Part shown: piece after piece, positions 9,795-20,953 of the stretch | Position numbering within the stretch: the stretch's first letter is position 1 | Layout: the number at the start of each line of letters is the position of its first letter | Source of the DNA: Bidens hawaiensis | Lineage: Eukaryota; Streptophyta; Magnoliopsida; Asterales; Asteraceae | Direction of reading: 5' to 3' | DNA: 64,000 nt | Assembly (NCBI GenBank): GCA_021521415.1 | Contig: JAIQDT010000232.1 | Span: 2,228,189-2,292,188 of the forward strand | Notes under the pieces: generated by a model | Database searches by the model: none | What the model was told of the DNA's origin: nothing | The model's input: only the letters and a program-made list of their open reading frames with translations | Translations under genes and position numbers: made by a program

Positions 9795-10590
9795 CGATGT
9801 TGTTGAACAGGCGAAGTGGTGAATAACTTCGCCTAGGCGAAGTTATCCGTAACTTCGCCTGTACAACAGATCCCCTATATAAGGGATACTTAAGGTCAAA
9901 CTGTTCATCAGATTTTCAAATTCCAGCGAACTTATTCACAGCGAACTTATTGTTCTTCCGGCGAACTTGATTTTAACCTCGATTACGTGTTATTTATTCC
10001 GATTTTCACACCGATCAAAGGTTCGAGATGTTGTTTTACCATATATTACAAGTTCTTTCATGCTAATCAAGGGTCGTTTCGACCCGGGTAATACCCTCGA
10101 ACCTTCGGACCTTCAAACCGATTTCCAAAACTTGTTGTCACGTGTTAATCACCATTCTGATCGTCAACATGTCCTTAAAAAGCTTGTTTTAAGGATCCTT
10201 AATCGTCTAAACTAGCCGAAACATCGGATTTCGATGTTTGCAGAATCTTACTGTCGCCGATTCAGATTCAGGCGAAGTTAGGGTTTAGGCGAAGTTATGA
10301 TAACTTCGCCTGGAGCTTAAGTTCGCCTGAGGCGAAGTTATCCGTAACTTCGCCCGAAGCTTAAGTTCGCCTGAGGCGAAGTTATCCGTAACTTCGCCCA
10401 GAACTTAAATTCGCCTGAGGCGATGTTGTGATGAGGCGAAGTTAACTTTAACTTCGCCTAAGATCAATTTTACTTAGTGTTAATTAGACGAACTTAAAGC
10501 TGAAGCGAAGTTGTTCCCAACTTCGCCTCAACTTTAACTTCGCCTATACAGAGTTTATCACAACTTCGCTCATGGTAACAAAGCGAACTT
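9795..10590 (+). repeat. GCGAAGTT/AACTTCGC array upstream of ORF2 (element A)
   Basis: The densest part is 10257-10590, where GGCGAAGTT and AACTTCGCC face each other across about six bases (loop ATCCGT or similar) several times in succession. A further pair at 9823-9865 is separated by CCTAGG or a short loop. The unit is the one found in the LTR and leader. B carries the same array at about 15555-15845 and 16120-16330, and C a sparser one at about 39590-39720 and 40080-40130. Confidence 0.9.
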
Positions 10591-10609
10591 GTGCTATGTC
10601 TTTATGTCG

Positions 10610-10634
10610 TTCTAACTTGGTTAGTTTGTTGCAG
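10610..10634 (+). other. Candidate 3' splice site for ORF2 (branch CTAAC, acceptor GCAG)
   Basis: TTCTAACTTGG followed by a T-rich tract and TTTGTTGCAG ends two bases before the ORF2 ATG at 10637. The minus-strand copies have the same arrangement: B has CTCTAACTTAG...TTTGTGTTACAG before the ATG at 15512, and C has GTCTAACTTAG...TTTGTTTTGCAG before the ATG at 39534. The spacer around it is diverged, so the retention is suggestive. It implies that ORF2 is translated from a spliced subgenomic RNA as in retroviral env expression. No partner donor for this acceptor could be fixed by eye. Confidence 0.6.
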
Positions 10635-10636
10635 AT

Positions 10637-13468
10637 ATGGCTGCGGTAGCTGGTGCTGGAGGTGCAGGAGGAGATGATGGTGACAATCAGAGACAATTTT
10701 TCCCGGGTCACAATATGTACATCACTCTTGACCCGGAGGCGAGCGGTGTGGACGACTATCGCGAAATCATCACCTTCCTCCTGAGCTCGAGGATTTTTCA
10801 TGCCATCACCAACACTCTACCGATATCTCTACCGAACATCGAAGACTTCTGAGAGACGGTAGAATATGATTGTCGTGTTGAGCCCCCGGTCATGAGAGCG
10901 ACGGTGAACAATCAACAAGTTCAGTTTAATTCTGAACAGATCCGGGTGGCATTAAGGTTTGGTGAGGAGACTCGAGACGATCCTACAGAGTTTGTAGCTC
11001 CTTTTCGTGATGGAGCGTTTCTTCGAATGGGCTACTCTGGTCCATTAGGAGATACCCAGAGGAGGAAGGGTTTCCTTCTAGACCAGTGGCGCTTCCTCAT
11101 GCACGTTATGATAGTGTGCATGTCGGGGAGGAAGGCGGGCACAGATGGTATGGGTGCGACCATGCAGTCTGCCATGACTGCACTGACCTATAACAAGGGT
11201 TATAGCTTCAGTCAAATGGTCTTTTACGAGATAGACAGGCAAAGAAGGGCGATGTCTCGGGAGCGGTTCATTATGTACCCACGCTTTTTACAGATGATAT
11301 TGAACCATTTGGCTCCGAGTCTACCTCAGAGACGCCCGATCAGATACGTCGAATCAGTGAGCAAACGTATCTTTGCTCAATGCCGCACGTCAAGTGCGAG
11401 GAGCAACCCTGAACGTCGTCCCAGGCATACTCCTCTATTTGGGTTTTTAATCAACCCAGAGTATGCTCCTGCTGGTGGGGACGAGTTCAGAGATCCTCAA
11501 CCGCAACAGGCAAGAGCAACTCAAGCGGTTCCTGCTCCTGCTGTGCCTGTTGTATCAACTGCTGAGGATATAGACCTTGACGCTGTTTTTGGAGGTCAAG
11601 GCTACTTTGACATGGATCAAGTTGAAGAGGTGCATGTCTCAGCTGCACAGGGTTTGGGTGTGAGTATGACTAGAGCAGCTACGTCGATGGCTGACTCCGA
11701 TTTGGATGAGATTATGAATGAGGGGAGACGGTTGATGGTGTCTCGAGAAAGAACGATTGGGAAGAGGAAGAGAACGGAGGATGATGATGAGTCGGAAGAA
11801 GAAGAAGACATACATAAGCTGATTAGAAGATCAAGACGGGAGAGGACAAGTGCTGGCATGGGAGCTGGAGAGACTTCAAGGACTGTACGATTTGCTCCGG
11901 CCGCACTGTCTGGTATGTCCATTGTTCCTTCTTCTGTACAGGTGACAAGTACAAGCGCTGCGGATGTTCCCGTGGTGGCTACATCAACGGCTAGCATTCC
12001 ATCCACCACTGCTATCCAGACGTCGACTCCGGAGATCGTGTCTCTACCGCCTCCAACGCTTACTCAGTCGGTGGTAGCTGCACGATTTGTAGAGTCAACG
12101 GTCGTCACTGCTGCAGGGTTATCAGGTATGGTACCACCTGCGGTTACGCCTGCTTCTGGAGTATCGCCTTCGCCAATGTCAGACTCAGAGAGAATAGCTT
12201 CACTAGAGCGTATCGTGGCAGAACAATCGAAGACTATTCAAAGCCTGGTGGAAGCAAATCAACTACAGGCATCCCTCCTGGTTGAGCACGGGAAGATTAT
12301 AGATGCCTTGAAGGAGTTCTTGGCATCTCAGGGGGAGATGAGCTGTAAGGGCGACGAGCTCAGAACGAAGAAGAGAAATGACCGTGACGATGATCCCAAT
12401 GCATCGAAAGATGCAGGTGGTGAGCTGCCAAGAACTTCTCAAGCTCTTGGTACTTCCACAGCTGAGGGGGAGTCTACTGACGTGGCTGGTGGTTCTGGTG
12501 ATGATGTGGTGTTAGTTGAGGATGATGTGATTGATGCGCTGAAGGAGCTTGATGATGATATGTTCAGCGACGATGTGCTGTTTGATGAAGATGTGCTGCC
12601 GAGTGACATGATTGAGAAGATCGGTGAGCAGATTGTGATTGAAGATGAAATAGAAGAGGGGGAGATAGTATAAGAAGGAGTTGAACACGAGATCCCTGAT
12701 GTAGAGAAAGCCGACATGGGTGTTGAGATGGATGAGACTGAGTGGGAGGAGCAGCCTAGGTGGAAGGAAGGCTGTGCTCATTGGTTTATTAAGACCAAGA
12801 AGCCTGCTGTTCCAGCCATGTTCAAGAAGAGTAATAACATCAAAGGCTATGCTGAGTCGAAGAAGGGAATCATCTGTTGGATTTATGATGAACAGATCAA
12901 GTTGTTTGTGGTGAAGCGTTATGATGGTATTCAATACTTCAAGAGAATGTTGAGATCTCTCAATACGTTGCCGGAATGTGAGGTGAAAGATTTGGCCAGG
13001 TTGGGCCTGATAAATAGAAGTGACAACAATATGGCAAGAATGATTGAGAAGATTATGTGGAAAGAAGGCATAAAAGAAAAGAAGTTTGAACTATTAAAGC
13101 CACAGAAGGGAAAGCTCATGGAGGATACAGAGAGGGGATTGAGAGCAGATGGCAAGCCATGGATGGTGATGAAGTACAAACCGATCCGATGCATCAAGGA
13201 GGTTTCAATGAAGACTATGCCTCAAGATGTGTTGAAGAATCTAAAATGGTGGTACGTTGATTGCCAGACTGCTGAAGTCGTGATGGAAGACGAAGATGAA
13301 CAAGAAGTGCTGAGGGTGTACGACCCGATGCATCTTGTTAACTTATCGAAAGCTGATTTGCAAGTGTTGAATGAAAAGAAGATATTCTATATTCCTGCTT
13401 GGAAGGATGAAGCAAGGAAATATCAGCGAGTAGTAACGGTGTGTGTTAGAGAAGGAGTGCATGCTTGA
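10637..13468 (+). pseudogene. Element A ORF2: large accessory protein in the env position
   Basis: One frame runs from ATG 10637 to TGA 13466-13468 (about 943 codons) with two nonsense codons: TGA at 10850-10852 (Trp in B) and TAA at 12671-12673 (Glu in B). The N-terminal third (~20-225) is a globular domain with FFPGHNMYITLDP, FRDGAFLRMGYSG and MYPRFLQMIL motifs, seen in uncharacterised proteins of plant retrotransposons (recalled, not searched). Then come a Pro/Ala-rich linker, a basic KRKR cluster at 376-379 (possible nuclear signal) in an acidic stretch, a heptad-like coiled coil (~514-565), an acidic tail, and a C-terminal domain from ~694 (WEEQPRWKEGCAHWF). No signal peptide or membrane span is visible, so it does not look like an envelope protein. 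Function unknown. Confidence 0.85.
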
Positions 13469-13520
13469 AGATACAGGGTTACGAGACAAGAGCTGAAAGA
13501 TCAAGATATGAAGCTACTGC

Positions 13521-13532
13521 CAAGGGGGAGTC
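13521..13532 (+). other. Polypurine tract of element A
   Basis: CAAGGGGGAGTC immediately precedes the 3' LTR. The AAGGGGGAG core is the plus-strand primer site, and this form is typical of Sireviruses. Confidence 0.85.
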
Positions 13533-13998
13533 TGTTGGTACATAGATGTCAGTAGTTCATATGTCTAATGTCTGTAATCGAGTCTGTAATATTGTTTATG
13601 TAATTGTTTGTTTAGAAGCGAAGTTGTTGACAAGTTCGCATAGGCGAACTTGTTAACCAAGCGAAGTTGTTAACAAGTTCGCCTAGGCGAACTTGTTGAA
13701 CGAGCGAAGTTATAGACAACTTCGCCTGAGGCGAAGTTGTCGTGTATTTATATAGGCTTCGGGTTTACTGTTCAGGGGTGGTTAATTTGGTTATTTAAGT
13801 GTAATTCATTGAGTCGAGTGACGTGAGGTCGAGAGGCTGTAAGTAACACGGTTTGAGTTATCAATATAACGTGAGTTTTGTTCGTATCGTGTGTACGTGT
13901 GTTTGTGTGATTATATTCTACGTCCGTAACGATCTACACAGGGATTCCGCACCTGTGTATATCGGGATATCTCGTGTGATCCGTCCAGGGAACCTACA
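13533..13998 (+). repeat. Element A 3' LTR
   Basis: The sequence is 466 bp with TG/CA ends and the same length as the 5' LTR. It carries the inverted-repeat cluster at about 13616-13743. It is followed by the right target duplication gtaac (13999-14003), after which B's ORF2 resumes. Confidence 0.95.
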
Positions 13999-15512
13999 GT
14001 AACCGACAACCCTGCAGTGGCAACAACCGTCGACTCAACAAACCTTGCAACGACCTCCGATGGAGTAAGAGTTGGAGGGGGCAAGGACACAATCTCCGGA
14101 GCCTGGAGCTGAAATGTAGTGGGTGGTATGCCAAAAGAAGATGAGGTAGTCACCACGGGAACATCCGTGGCGATTGTCCCTGTAACTGGCAATGATGAAG
14201 GGACTATGGTCATACCAGACAGTGCGGGTGGAGTGAAACGAACCACTCTTGAGCTCTCAACAGCTCCCGAACCTGCACCTGCCCTTTCCCTTCTCGCTCT
14301 ACGAACCAAACGATGTAAATCTTCCTCAAAATCCGAATCACTGTCATCGGTGTCTCTCTTTCTCTTCCCATGAATCCTTTCTTGTGTAACTAAAATCCGT
14401 CTAGCTTCAGCCACATCATCATCTGAGGAATCAGAGTCAGCCTCCGTCGTAGCTGCCATTTCCACATCCACACTAGTAACACGTGAAACCGAGACCTGTA
14501 CATCTTCCTCTGGATCAACACGTTCCATATCAAAGAATCCTTGGCCGCCAAAAGCAGCTACAAGATCAACGTGTTCCTCCGGTGCCACAACAGGAGCAGC
14601 AGGTAAAGCTTGTTGTACCTCAGGCGGTGGTTGAGGTGCTCCAGCCTGTTGTGGTGCCGGATCCCGAAACTCGTCCCCACGAGCTGGAACATACTCTGGG
14701 TTGATCAAGTACCCAAATAATGGAGTATGTCGAGGACGGAGCTCAGGTTTACTCCTCGCACTTGATGATCTGCACTGGGCGAAGATTCGCTTGCTGACAC
14801 TTTCCACATACCGAATCGGACGGCGCTGAGGTAACGAGGGGGCCACGTGATTCAAGATCATTTGAAGGAATCTTGGGTATATTAAGAATCTCTCACGCGC
14901 CACCGCTCATCTTTGACGGTCTATCTCGTAGAACACCATCTGACTGAAGCTATAACGCTTGTTATAAGTCAGTGCAGTCATTGCCGACTGCATGGTCGCA
15001 CCCATTCCATCCGTACCGGCCTTTCTCCCCGACATACACACGATCATCACGTGCATAAGAAAGCGCCATTGATCTAACAAGAAACCCTTGCGTCTCTGAG
15101 TATCCCCCAAAGAACCAGAATAGCCCATTCTCAGAAAAGCACCATCTCTGAATGGAGCCACGAAGTCTGTAGGGTCATTTCTCGTTTCATCCCCAAACTG
15201 CAAAGCCACCCTGATCTGCTCAGACGAGAACTGCACTACCTGATTGTTAACCGCTGCACGCATAACTGGGGGCTCGACTCGACAATCATATTCAACTGTC
15301 TGCCAGAAATCTTCTATGTTTATAGGCAGTGTTGTAGTAATAGTGTGGAAGATACGCGAGCGGATATGAAACGTGATGATTTCGCGAAAATTATCAACAC
15401 CGCTCGCATCTGGGTCCAGAGTTATGTACATGTTATGCCCCGGGAAAAACTGCCGATTGTTATCTCCTCCTTCGTCACCACCTGCACCACCTGCTCCCGC
15501 TACAGCTGCCAT
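13999..15512 (-). pseudogene. Element B ORF2, proximal part (N-terminal domain)
   Basis: It starts at the ATG at 15512 (MAAVAGAGGAGG), preceded by a conserved splice acceptor. The N-terminal globular domain is well preserved (FFPGHNMYITLDP, FRDGAFLRMGYSG, YPRFLQMIL). A single in-frame TGA at 14904-14906 replaces an Arg codon (in EIDRQR|RAMSRER of A) and divides the frame into 15512-14907 and 14903 onward. The KRKR basic cluster and acidic segment follow. At 13999 the frame runs into the target duplication and then element A; the rest of ORF2 is at 1458-631. Confidence 0.9.
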
Positions 15513-17653
15513 ATCTGTAACACAAACTGTCTAAGTTAGAGAAACGTCGAAGCAAATCACAACTTCGCCTTTTACCATGAGCGAAGTTATGATTGTGTCT
15601 GTATAGGCGAAGTTAGAGAAAAGGCGAAGTTGTGAATAACTTTGCCTTTAATACAACTTCGCCTGATTACAGCTAAAATAATATATAAAAAGGCAGGCGA
15701 AGTTAATGTTAACTTCGCCTAACCACAACTTCGCTCCTTAAACAACTTCGCCTCTGATTGATTAAAATTAAAGGATAAGGCGAAGTTAAACCTTAGGCGA
15801 AGTTAGGAATAACTTCGCCTAAACTATAACTTCACCTAAACTGAAGCGGCAACAGTTCAGTAGGCTAAACAAAGTGTATTTTGGATAATTTTTCGATTGT
15901 GGACACTAAGAAACATGTTTTTATGAAGATCTAGACGATCAAGTCGGTTACGACCACTTAAAAATGAGTTTAAAAAGTGGGTGTTGAGGGTTTGATTGAC
16001 CGGGGTCCCATATCGGACCAAAACAACCTCTTATTAACGCAATCGACATAGATTATCATCTACACAACACCTACACACCTTAACACGGATTGAAATTGAT
16101 TAATATGAAGATTTGATTCACAAGATAACTTCGCCGAGGATTAACAGTTGATAAGTTCGCTGGTTTGTGAAAAGTAAAAGTAAAAAGAGTTTGACTATAA
16201 GACTTCTTTATATACCTTCAATATTATACAGGCGAAGTTAAGGTTAACTTCGCTTACCCCTTAACTTCGTCTGTTTAATAAGTTCGCCTATAATTTCACA
16301 ACTTTGCTTATATTAAAAGTTACACAACAAGCTCTTATAAATTGAACATTTTGCCATTAACTTTTAAAACCTCCTTTAAAGCGTTAAACTAAATATGACC
16401 AACGACCAGGTAACCAGGTATTAAACCATAATACGACATAAGTAAAATCAAACATTGAGATAGAATACTCGGGATCAAATTTCAGTCTTGACAGGGACTT
16501 ACATGTTTTAGAAAAGATCCGAACAGGAATCATACTAATTAAGTGACTGTCACTTAGATCCATGTTCAGCTGTATTATGACATAAAGAAACAGGTTGTAA
16601 GCAGGTAAATAACTTAGTATGGTTTTCATCGCTTTTGTGATACGGGTTAGGTTCAATTAAGCTCAAAATATAAATGGGCAACACATCAGATATTGTGATG
16701 CCTCCTTTCTATTCTCAAAGCTTATTTGGCTTTCCCCTAGTCACCCCGAGTTGGCCTCGACCCGTAGTGTCTGATTAAATCATATGTACACTTCGATTAT
16801 TAGAGTCTTCTTCCTGTTCTCTTTCTTGCATCTTGATTGAGAAGTATTAACATTATAAGCTTTAGAATGTCTCAAAATTTTATTTATTTATTATTTTTTT
16901 TATTTTTTTATTTTTTTTACACAGCTTCAGAGTAGTAAACAACTGCAAGTCCCGAATCTGGATCACTGCAGTTTCTTGACACGCTATCTTCACGGGAATC
17001 AGAACACTTACGGGCTCGTGTATGACTGGGTAATCGCTTTTCTGCCTATCATTCGGAAAGATATATATGGAGACATGCACAACTCATAAGGAGTTTCCAC
17101 GTAAGATCAAGGAGATTTAGTTAGTATCACTTCTACTTTTACGCACCATAAAAAGCTACCATGACATACAATGACTATTCTAAAGTCTTTTAGGCCTAAT
17201 AACTTCACTAGTTAAGCACACATAATTAGTTTGTCTATCACTTTCCAAGGTTGGATCAATGTTCTTTTAAACATAGTAAAGAAACTTCTTACGAAGTAGT
17301 AGACTTGAAAAATTATTTCATCCCCTTAAAAATATTTTAAATTCTATCGCCCCGATCAAGTCAAAGTTTTCAGGTAAACGGCTATCCTGAGGATCCAATG
17401 GATCAGCTGGACCGACCACATACAAGTATGTGTCCTTCTAACTGAGTATGAATGATTAATTTTCAGCAAAAGAATAAAAACACATCATAAACCGCCCCGG
17501 TCACATTCAGTCATCTGGTTAATGGCTATCCTCATACTCTACAGGTAGAAATGAGGAAGAAACATATCTGAAGATATGTCTTTCAAACTAAAGCAACCGA
17601 CATAATTCTAAGCGATAGTGACGTTTTTTTTTAAACAAAGACGAAAAACACGG
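15513..17653 (-). other. Element B pol-ORF2 spacer with inverted-repeat arrays
   Basis: This is the noncoding counterpart of element A's spacer, in the same order on the minus strand: repeated GGATAGCC/CCGGGGCGG modules (about 17340-17600), the block with GATCCAGATTCGGGACTTGC (about 16940-16970), the GTGACTAGGGGAAAGCCAAAT block (about 16730-16755), the block around 16475-16540, and GCGAAGTT arrays at 16120-16330 and 15555-15845. Nothing in it looks coding. Confidence 0.8.
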
Positions 17654-20600
17654 TTACTCGGGATTGATCATCCCATTTAGCTCAATAAGGTTTTGAAAAC
17701 GATTTTTGTCAAACGCTTTAGTAAACAAATCAGCGAAATTATCTAACGAATCAACCTTTTCGAGCACAATTAATTCTTCTCAGCACAATCCCGTATAAAA
17801 TGATGACGAATTTCAATGTGTTAAGTTTTGCTATGCTTTACGGGATTGTTAGTTACTGAGATAGCAGCAGTGTTATCTATGCAAATAGGAGTATGAGAGA
17901 ACTTCAGACCGTAATCCCGTAATTGCTGTTGTATCCAAAGAACCTGAGAGCAGTTGTTCGATGCTGCCATGTACTCTGCTTCACATGTAGAACTGGCGAC
18001 TGAGGTCTGCTTCTTGCACTGCCATGACACTAATCTGCCTCCAAGAAGCTGGCATCCTCCGGATGTTGACTTCCGATTCTGATTGCATCCACCATAGTCA
18101 GAATCCGTGTAAGCGACCAACTCCAAGTCTCCCCCTTTCGTGTACCACAAGCCCAGCTTAGGCTTGCCCTTGAGATACCGCAATATCCTCTTCACACCCT
18201 TCATGTGAGATTCCTTTGGGTTTGCCTGAAAACGAGCACAAAGACAAACTGCAAACATAATATCAGGTCTAGATGCAGTTAAATACATTAAAGAACCTAT
18301 TATTGCCCGATATTGGGTGGGGTCCACGTCTGCATCACTGTCTGAATCAGCACCCAGTTTATGGTTGACGCAAACTGGAGTATCAAATGGAGTGCTGTCC
18401 TCCATCTTGAAGCGTTTGAGAACGTCTTGGACATATTTAGTCTGATGAATGAACATCCCATCTTTCTTCTGATCAACCTGCAGTCCTATAGCACTCATTT
18501 CAAACCTCTTTTTCATGACGGCTTCAAATTCCTGACACATGGCGACTTTTGATGCAGCAAAGATGATGTCGTCCACGTAGACTTGAACCAGAAGAAAGTC
18601 TCTTCCTTTTCTCTTAACGAACAGTGTGCTGTCGATCTTTCCCCTTTCAAACCCACTCTCAAGCAAGTAATCGGATAAAGTTGCATACCAGGCACGAGGG
18701 GCCTGATGTAGCCCATATAGCGCTTTACTTAGCTTGTACACGTGATCAGGAAAGTCTGGGTCAGGAAAACCCGGAGGTTGCTCAACGTACACAACCTCAT
18801 CGACTTTACCGTTAAGAAACGCACTTTTCATGTCTAACTGGAACACCTTCATCTCCTTGTGTGCAGCAAATGCCAAAAACAAACGAATCGCTTCCAATCT
18901 CGCCACAGGAGCAAACACTTCATTGTAGTCGATCCCTTCTTGCTGATTAAAACCTTTTACAACCAGCCTTGCCTTGTTCCTGATAATTATCCCTTTTTCA
19001 TCTCTCTTGCATTTTAAAACCCATTTTGTGCCAATCGCATGCACATTTTTCGGTTTTGCAACCAATTTCCAAATCTCCATCTTCTCGAATTGGGCTAACT
19101 CTTCTTGCATGGCTTCGACCCACGAGCTGTCTTTTAGAGCCATTTGATAGTTCTTTGGTTCAATCTGGCTAATGAAACAGGTGTACAAGCACTCGTTAAT
19201 GATACCTGTTTCTTTGATACTTGCGTAAACACAGGTGTCCTCATTCAAGCTTCGTCTTGTTTGTACACCATCAGACAGATCACCTATCACGTTCTCCAAA
19301 GGGTGATATTTATGAACTCCTGTAGTCGGAACCGAACTGACTTGCAGATTGTCTTCCAGGTTCGAAGATAGTTCATCAATGGGTGATTGTTGCTGAGAGT
19401 GAAAAGGATTGAAGAATTCGTCTTCAGTAGAGGCAGCAGGAGTGTCGACAGCAGTTGACGAGGAAGGTTGACATTCATCGTACTGCGGTTGTTGCACAAA
19501 ATTTTCTTCCTCATCATAAAGAATCTTCGTAGCTATTCTCTCATCAACTTCTGCACAATCCAAGTAAGGAAAATTAAAAGATTTAAAAAGCTTATCATAA
19601 TCGAAAGCCCCAGCGGGTCCCGTGCTTGGTTTTGGTGATTTGTAACTTGTGATGTCAGTGTTACACACCACCTCAACCTTGCTGGTCGATAAATTAAAGA
19701 CTCGTCTGTTGGGTGTCCCAACAACATATCCGACTAAAATACCTTCGTCGGCTATCTCACCAAATTTTGAGTTCGTCTTTAATATCGAACACGGGGACCC
19801 GAATGGTTCGAGACCATTCAAGTTAGGCTTTCTACCAGGCATAAGTTCATAACATGTTTTATTCAATCTTTTAACAGTTAAAACTCGATTAACGATATAA
19901 CATGCTGTTGCAACAGCTTCAGCCCAGAACACCACAAGAAGTTTAGCATCAGCCAGCATTGTTCTGGCTCCTTCAACTAGCGTTCTGTTCTTCCTCTCAG
20001 CCACCCCATTTTGTTGCGGAGTATACGGAGCGCTGTACTGGTGGTCTATCTCTTTCTGTAAGCGGAATATCTCCATTTGATAGTTTTTGAACTCTGTCCC
20101 ATTGTCACTCTTGATGTATAACCTTTCTCCCCATAATATTCTCAACCTTGGTAATCAAGTTAATTACCAACTGAACCGTTTCATTCTTTGTCTTCAGGAA
20201 ATATACCCAAGAATATCGAGAGAAATCATCAGTTATCACCAAGCAGTACGATGTTCCGCCTAGACTTTTTACATTCACAGGACCGAAGAGATCCATGTGA
20301 AGTAGGTCTAGGGTACTGACTATTGAATTGATCTTCTTGGTGTGATGAGGTTTCTTGTGTTGCTTTTCCTTTTTGCACGATAAGCATTGGTCTTCAAAGT
20401 TGAAATTTTTTAAGGGAACACCAAGCACCAGCCCATTCTTGACAATGTAGTTCATTTTTCAAAGATGTATATGCCCCATTCTTCAATGCCATAACTCGGA
20501 ATCCGATTTAGTTGCTTTTGACAGAAGACATGAGTCTTCTATTGCTATCTCAGTCGACCTCATGTCCATTACATATGTATTCTTTTCCCTTGGAGCCTTC

Positions 20601-20932
20601 ATCACTATCCATGCCTCTGGTATCTTGAAACCAGGATACAGTACAATCGCTTCATTTTTGGTAAAGTGCACAGTGTAATCTTTATCACAGATCTGAGACA
20701 CACTTAGCAAATTATGCTTCAGCTCTTCAACGAAATTCACCTTTTCTAACTTTATTTTACCATTAGTCACCGTCCCAATTCCAGTAATTCTACCACCACT
20801 CCCTCCAGCAAAACTTACTCTACCTCCCTGAACAGGTTTCCATTCGTGTAACAAATTCTTGTTACCAGTCATGTGCCGGGAACAGCCGCTATCCACAACC
20901 CATAGATTGTTTGCAGCCCTGTTCAACTATTC
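17654..20932 (-). pseudogene. pol: Element B pol (decayed copia polyprotein)
   Basis: It begins at the conserved acceptor (GTGCAG|GAA) and ends at the stop at 17654-17656 after NLIELNGMINPE. Domains are in copia order: protease DSGCSRHMTG (just after 20890), integrase with TPQQNGVAERKN, RT with YVDDIIF (about 18575) and RNase H with TDSDYGGC (about 18100). Defects are a nonsense codon at the second pol codon (CAG to TAG), stops near 20480 and 20456 in the integrase zinc region, a frameshift near 20110-20145, an in-frame loss of about seven codons just after YVDD (A has MSAMGELTFFLGLQVD, B has MSAIGLQVD), and TAA at 17818-17820. It is non-functional. Confidence 0.9.
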
Positions 20933-20953
20933 CTGCACGATTAAAGCAAAGGA

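Larger units (their letters stand above)
8453..10634 (+). other. Element A pol-ORF2 spacer, conserved noncoding
   Basis: This is 2.2 kb without a credible gene. It opens with a poly-A run (about 8470-8493), then two imperfect copies of a module of about 130-150 bp at ~8508-8640 and ~8657-8790. Each copy has CGCTTAAAATTA, AGAAGGAC or GAAGGAC, GGATAGCC and GACCGGGGCG or GGTCGGGGCG. Further blocks near 9105-9190, 9349-9400 and 9575-9640 recur in order in B (15513-17653) and C (39537-41401). Short open frames here are not conserved and are ignored. A second GCGAAGTT array fills 9795-10590. Conservation of noncoding blocks among three diverged copies points to a cis-acting RNA or promoter role. 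Confidence 0.8.
1459..13998 (+). mobile_element. Element A: complete 12.5-kb Sirevirus-like Ty1/copia element with extra ORF2
   Basis: The element has two 466-bp LTRs (TGTTGG...CCTACA), a tRNA-Met primer-binding site, gag, pol in copia order (protease, integrase, reverse transcriptase, RNase H), a 2.2-kb spacer, a third reading frame of about 943 codons, and a polypurine tract (AAGGGGGAG) just before the 3' LTR. The size, long gag with two zinc knuckles, PBS/PPT context and extra downstream ORF fit the Sirevirus lineage, although the LTRs are shorter than those of typical Sireviruses (an assessment from knowledge of the family). Pol is open throughout, but gag has three internal stop codons and ORF2 has two, so A probably moved with proteins from another copy or decayed after insertion. 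The three LTR differences indicate a recent insertion. Confidence 0.95.

Noticed and set aside
9823..9850. ATAACTTCG and CGAAGTTAT arms resemble the arms of a loxP site
   Set aside because: Only nine bases per arm match, the spacer differs, and the words belong to the widespread family array. No tyrosine recombinase is encoded here.
9967..10215. 82-codon ORF in the A spacer
   Set aside because: Not preserved in B or C, with no recognisable domain.
10637..13468. Calling ORF2 an envelope gene
   Set aside because: No signal peptide, membrane span or glycoprotein-like cysteine pattern is visible; only its position is env-like.
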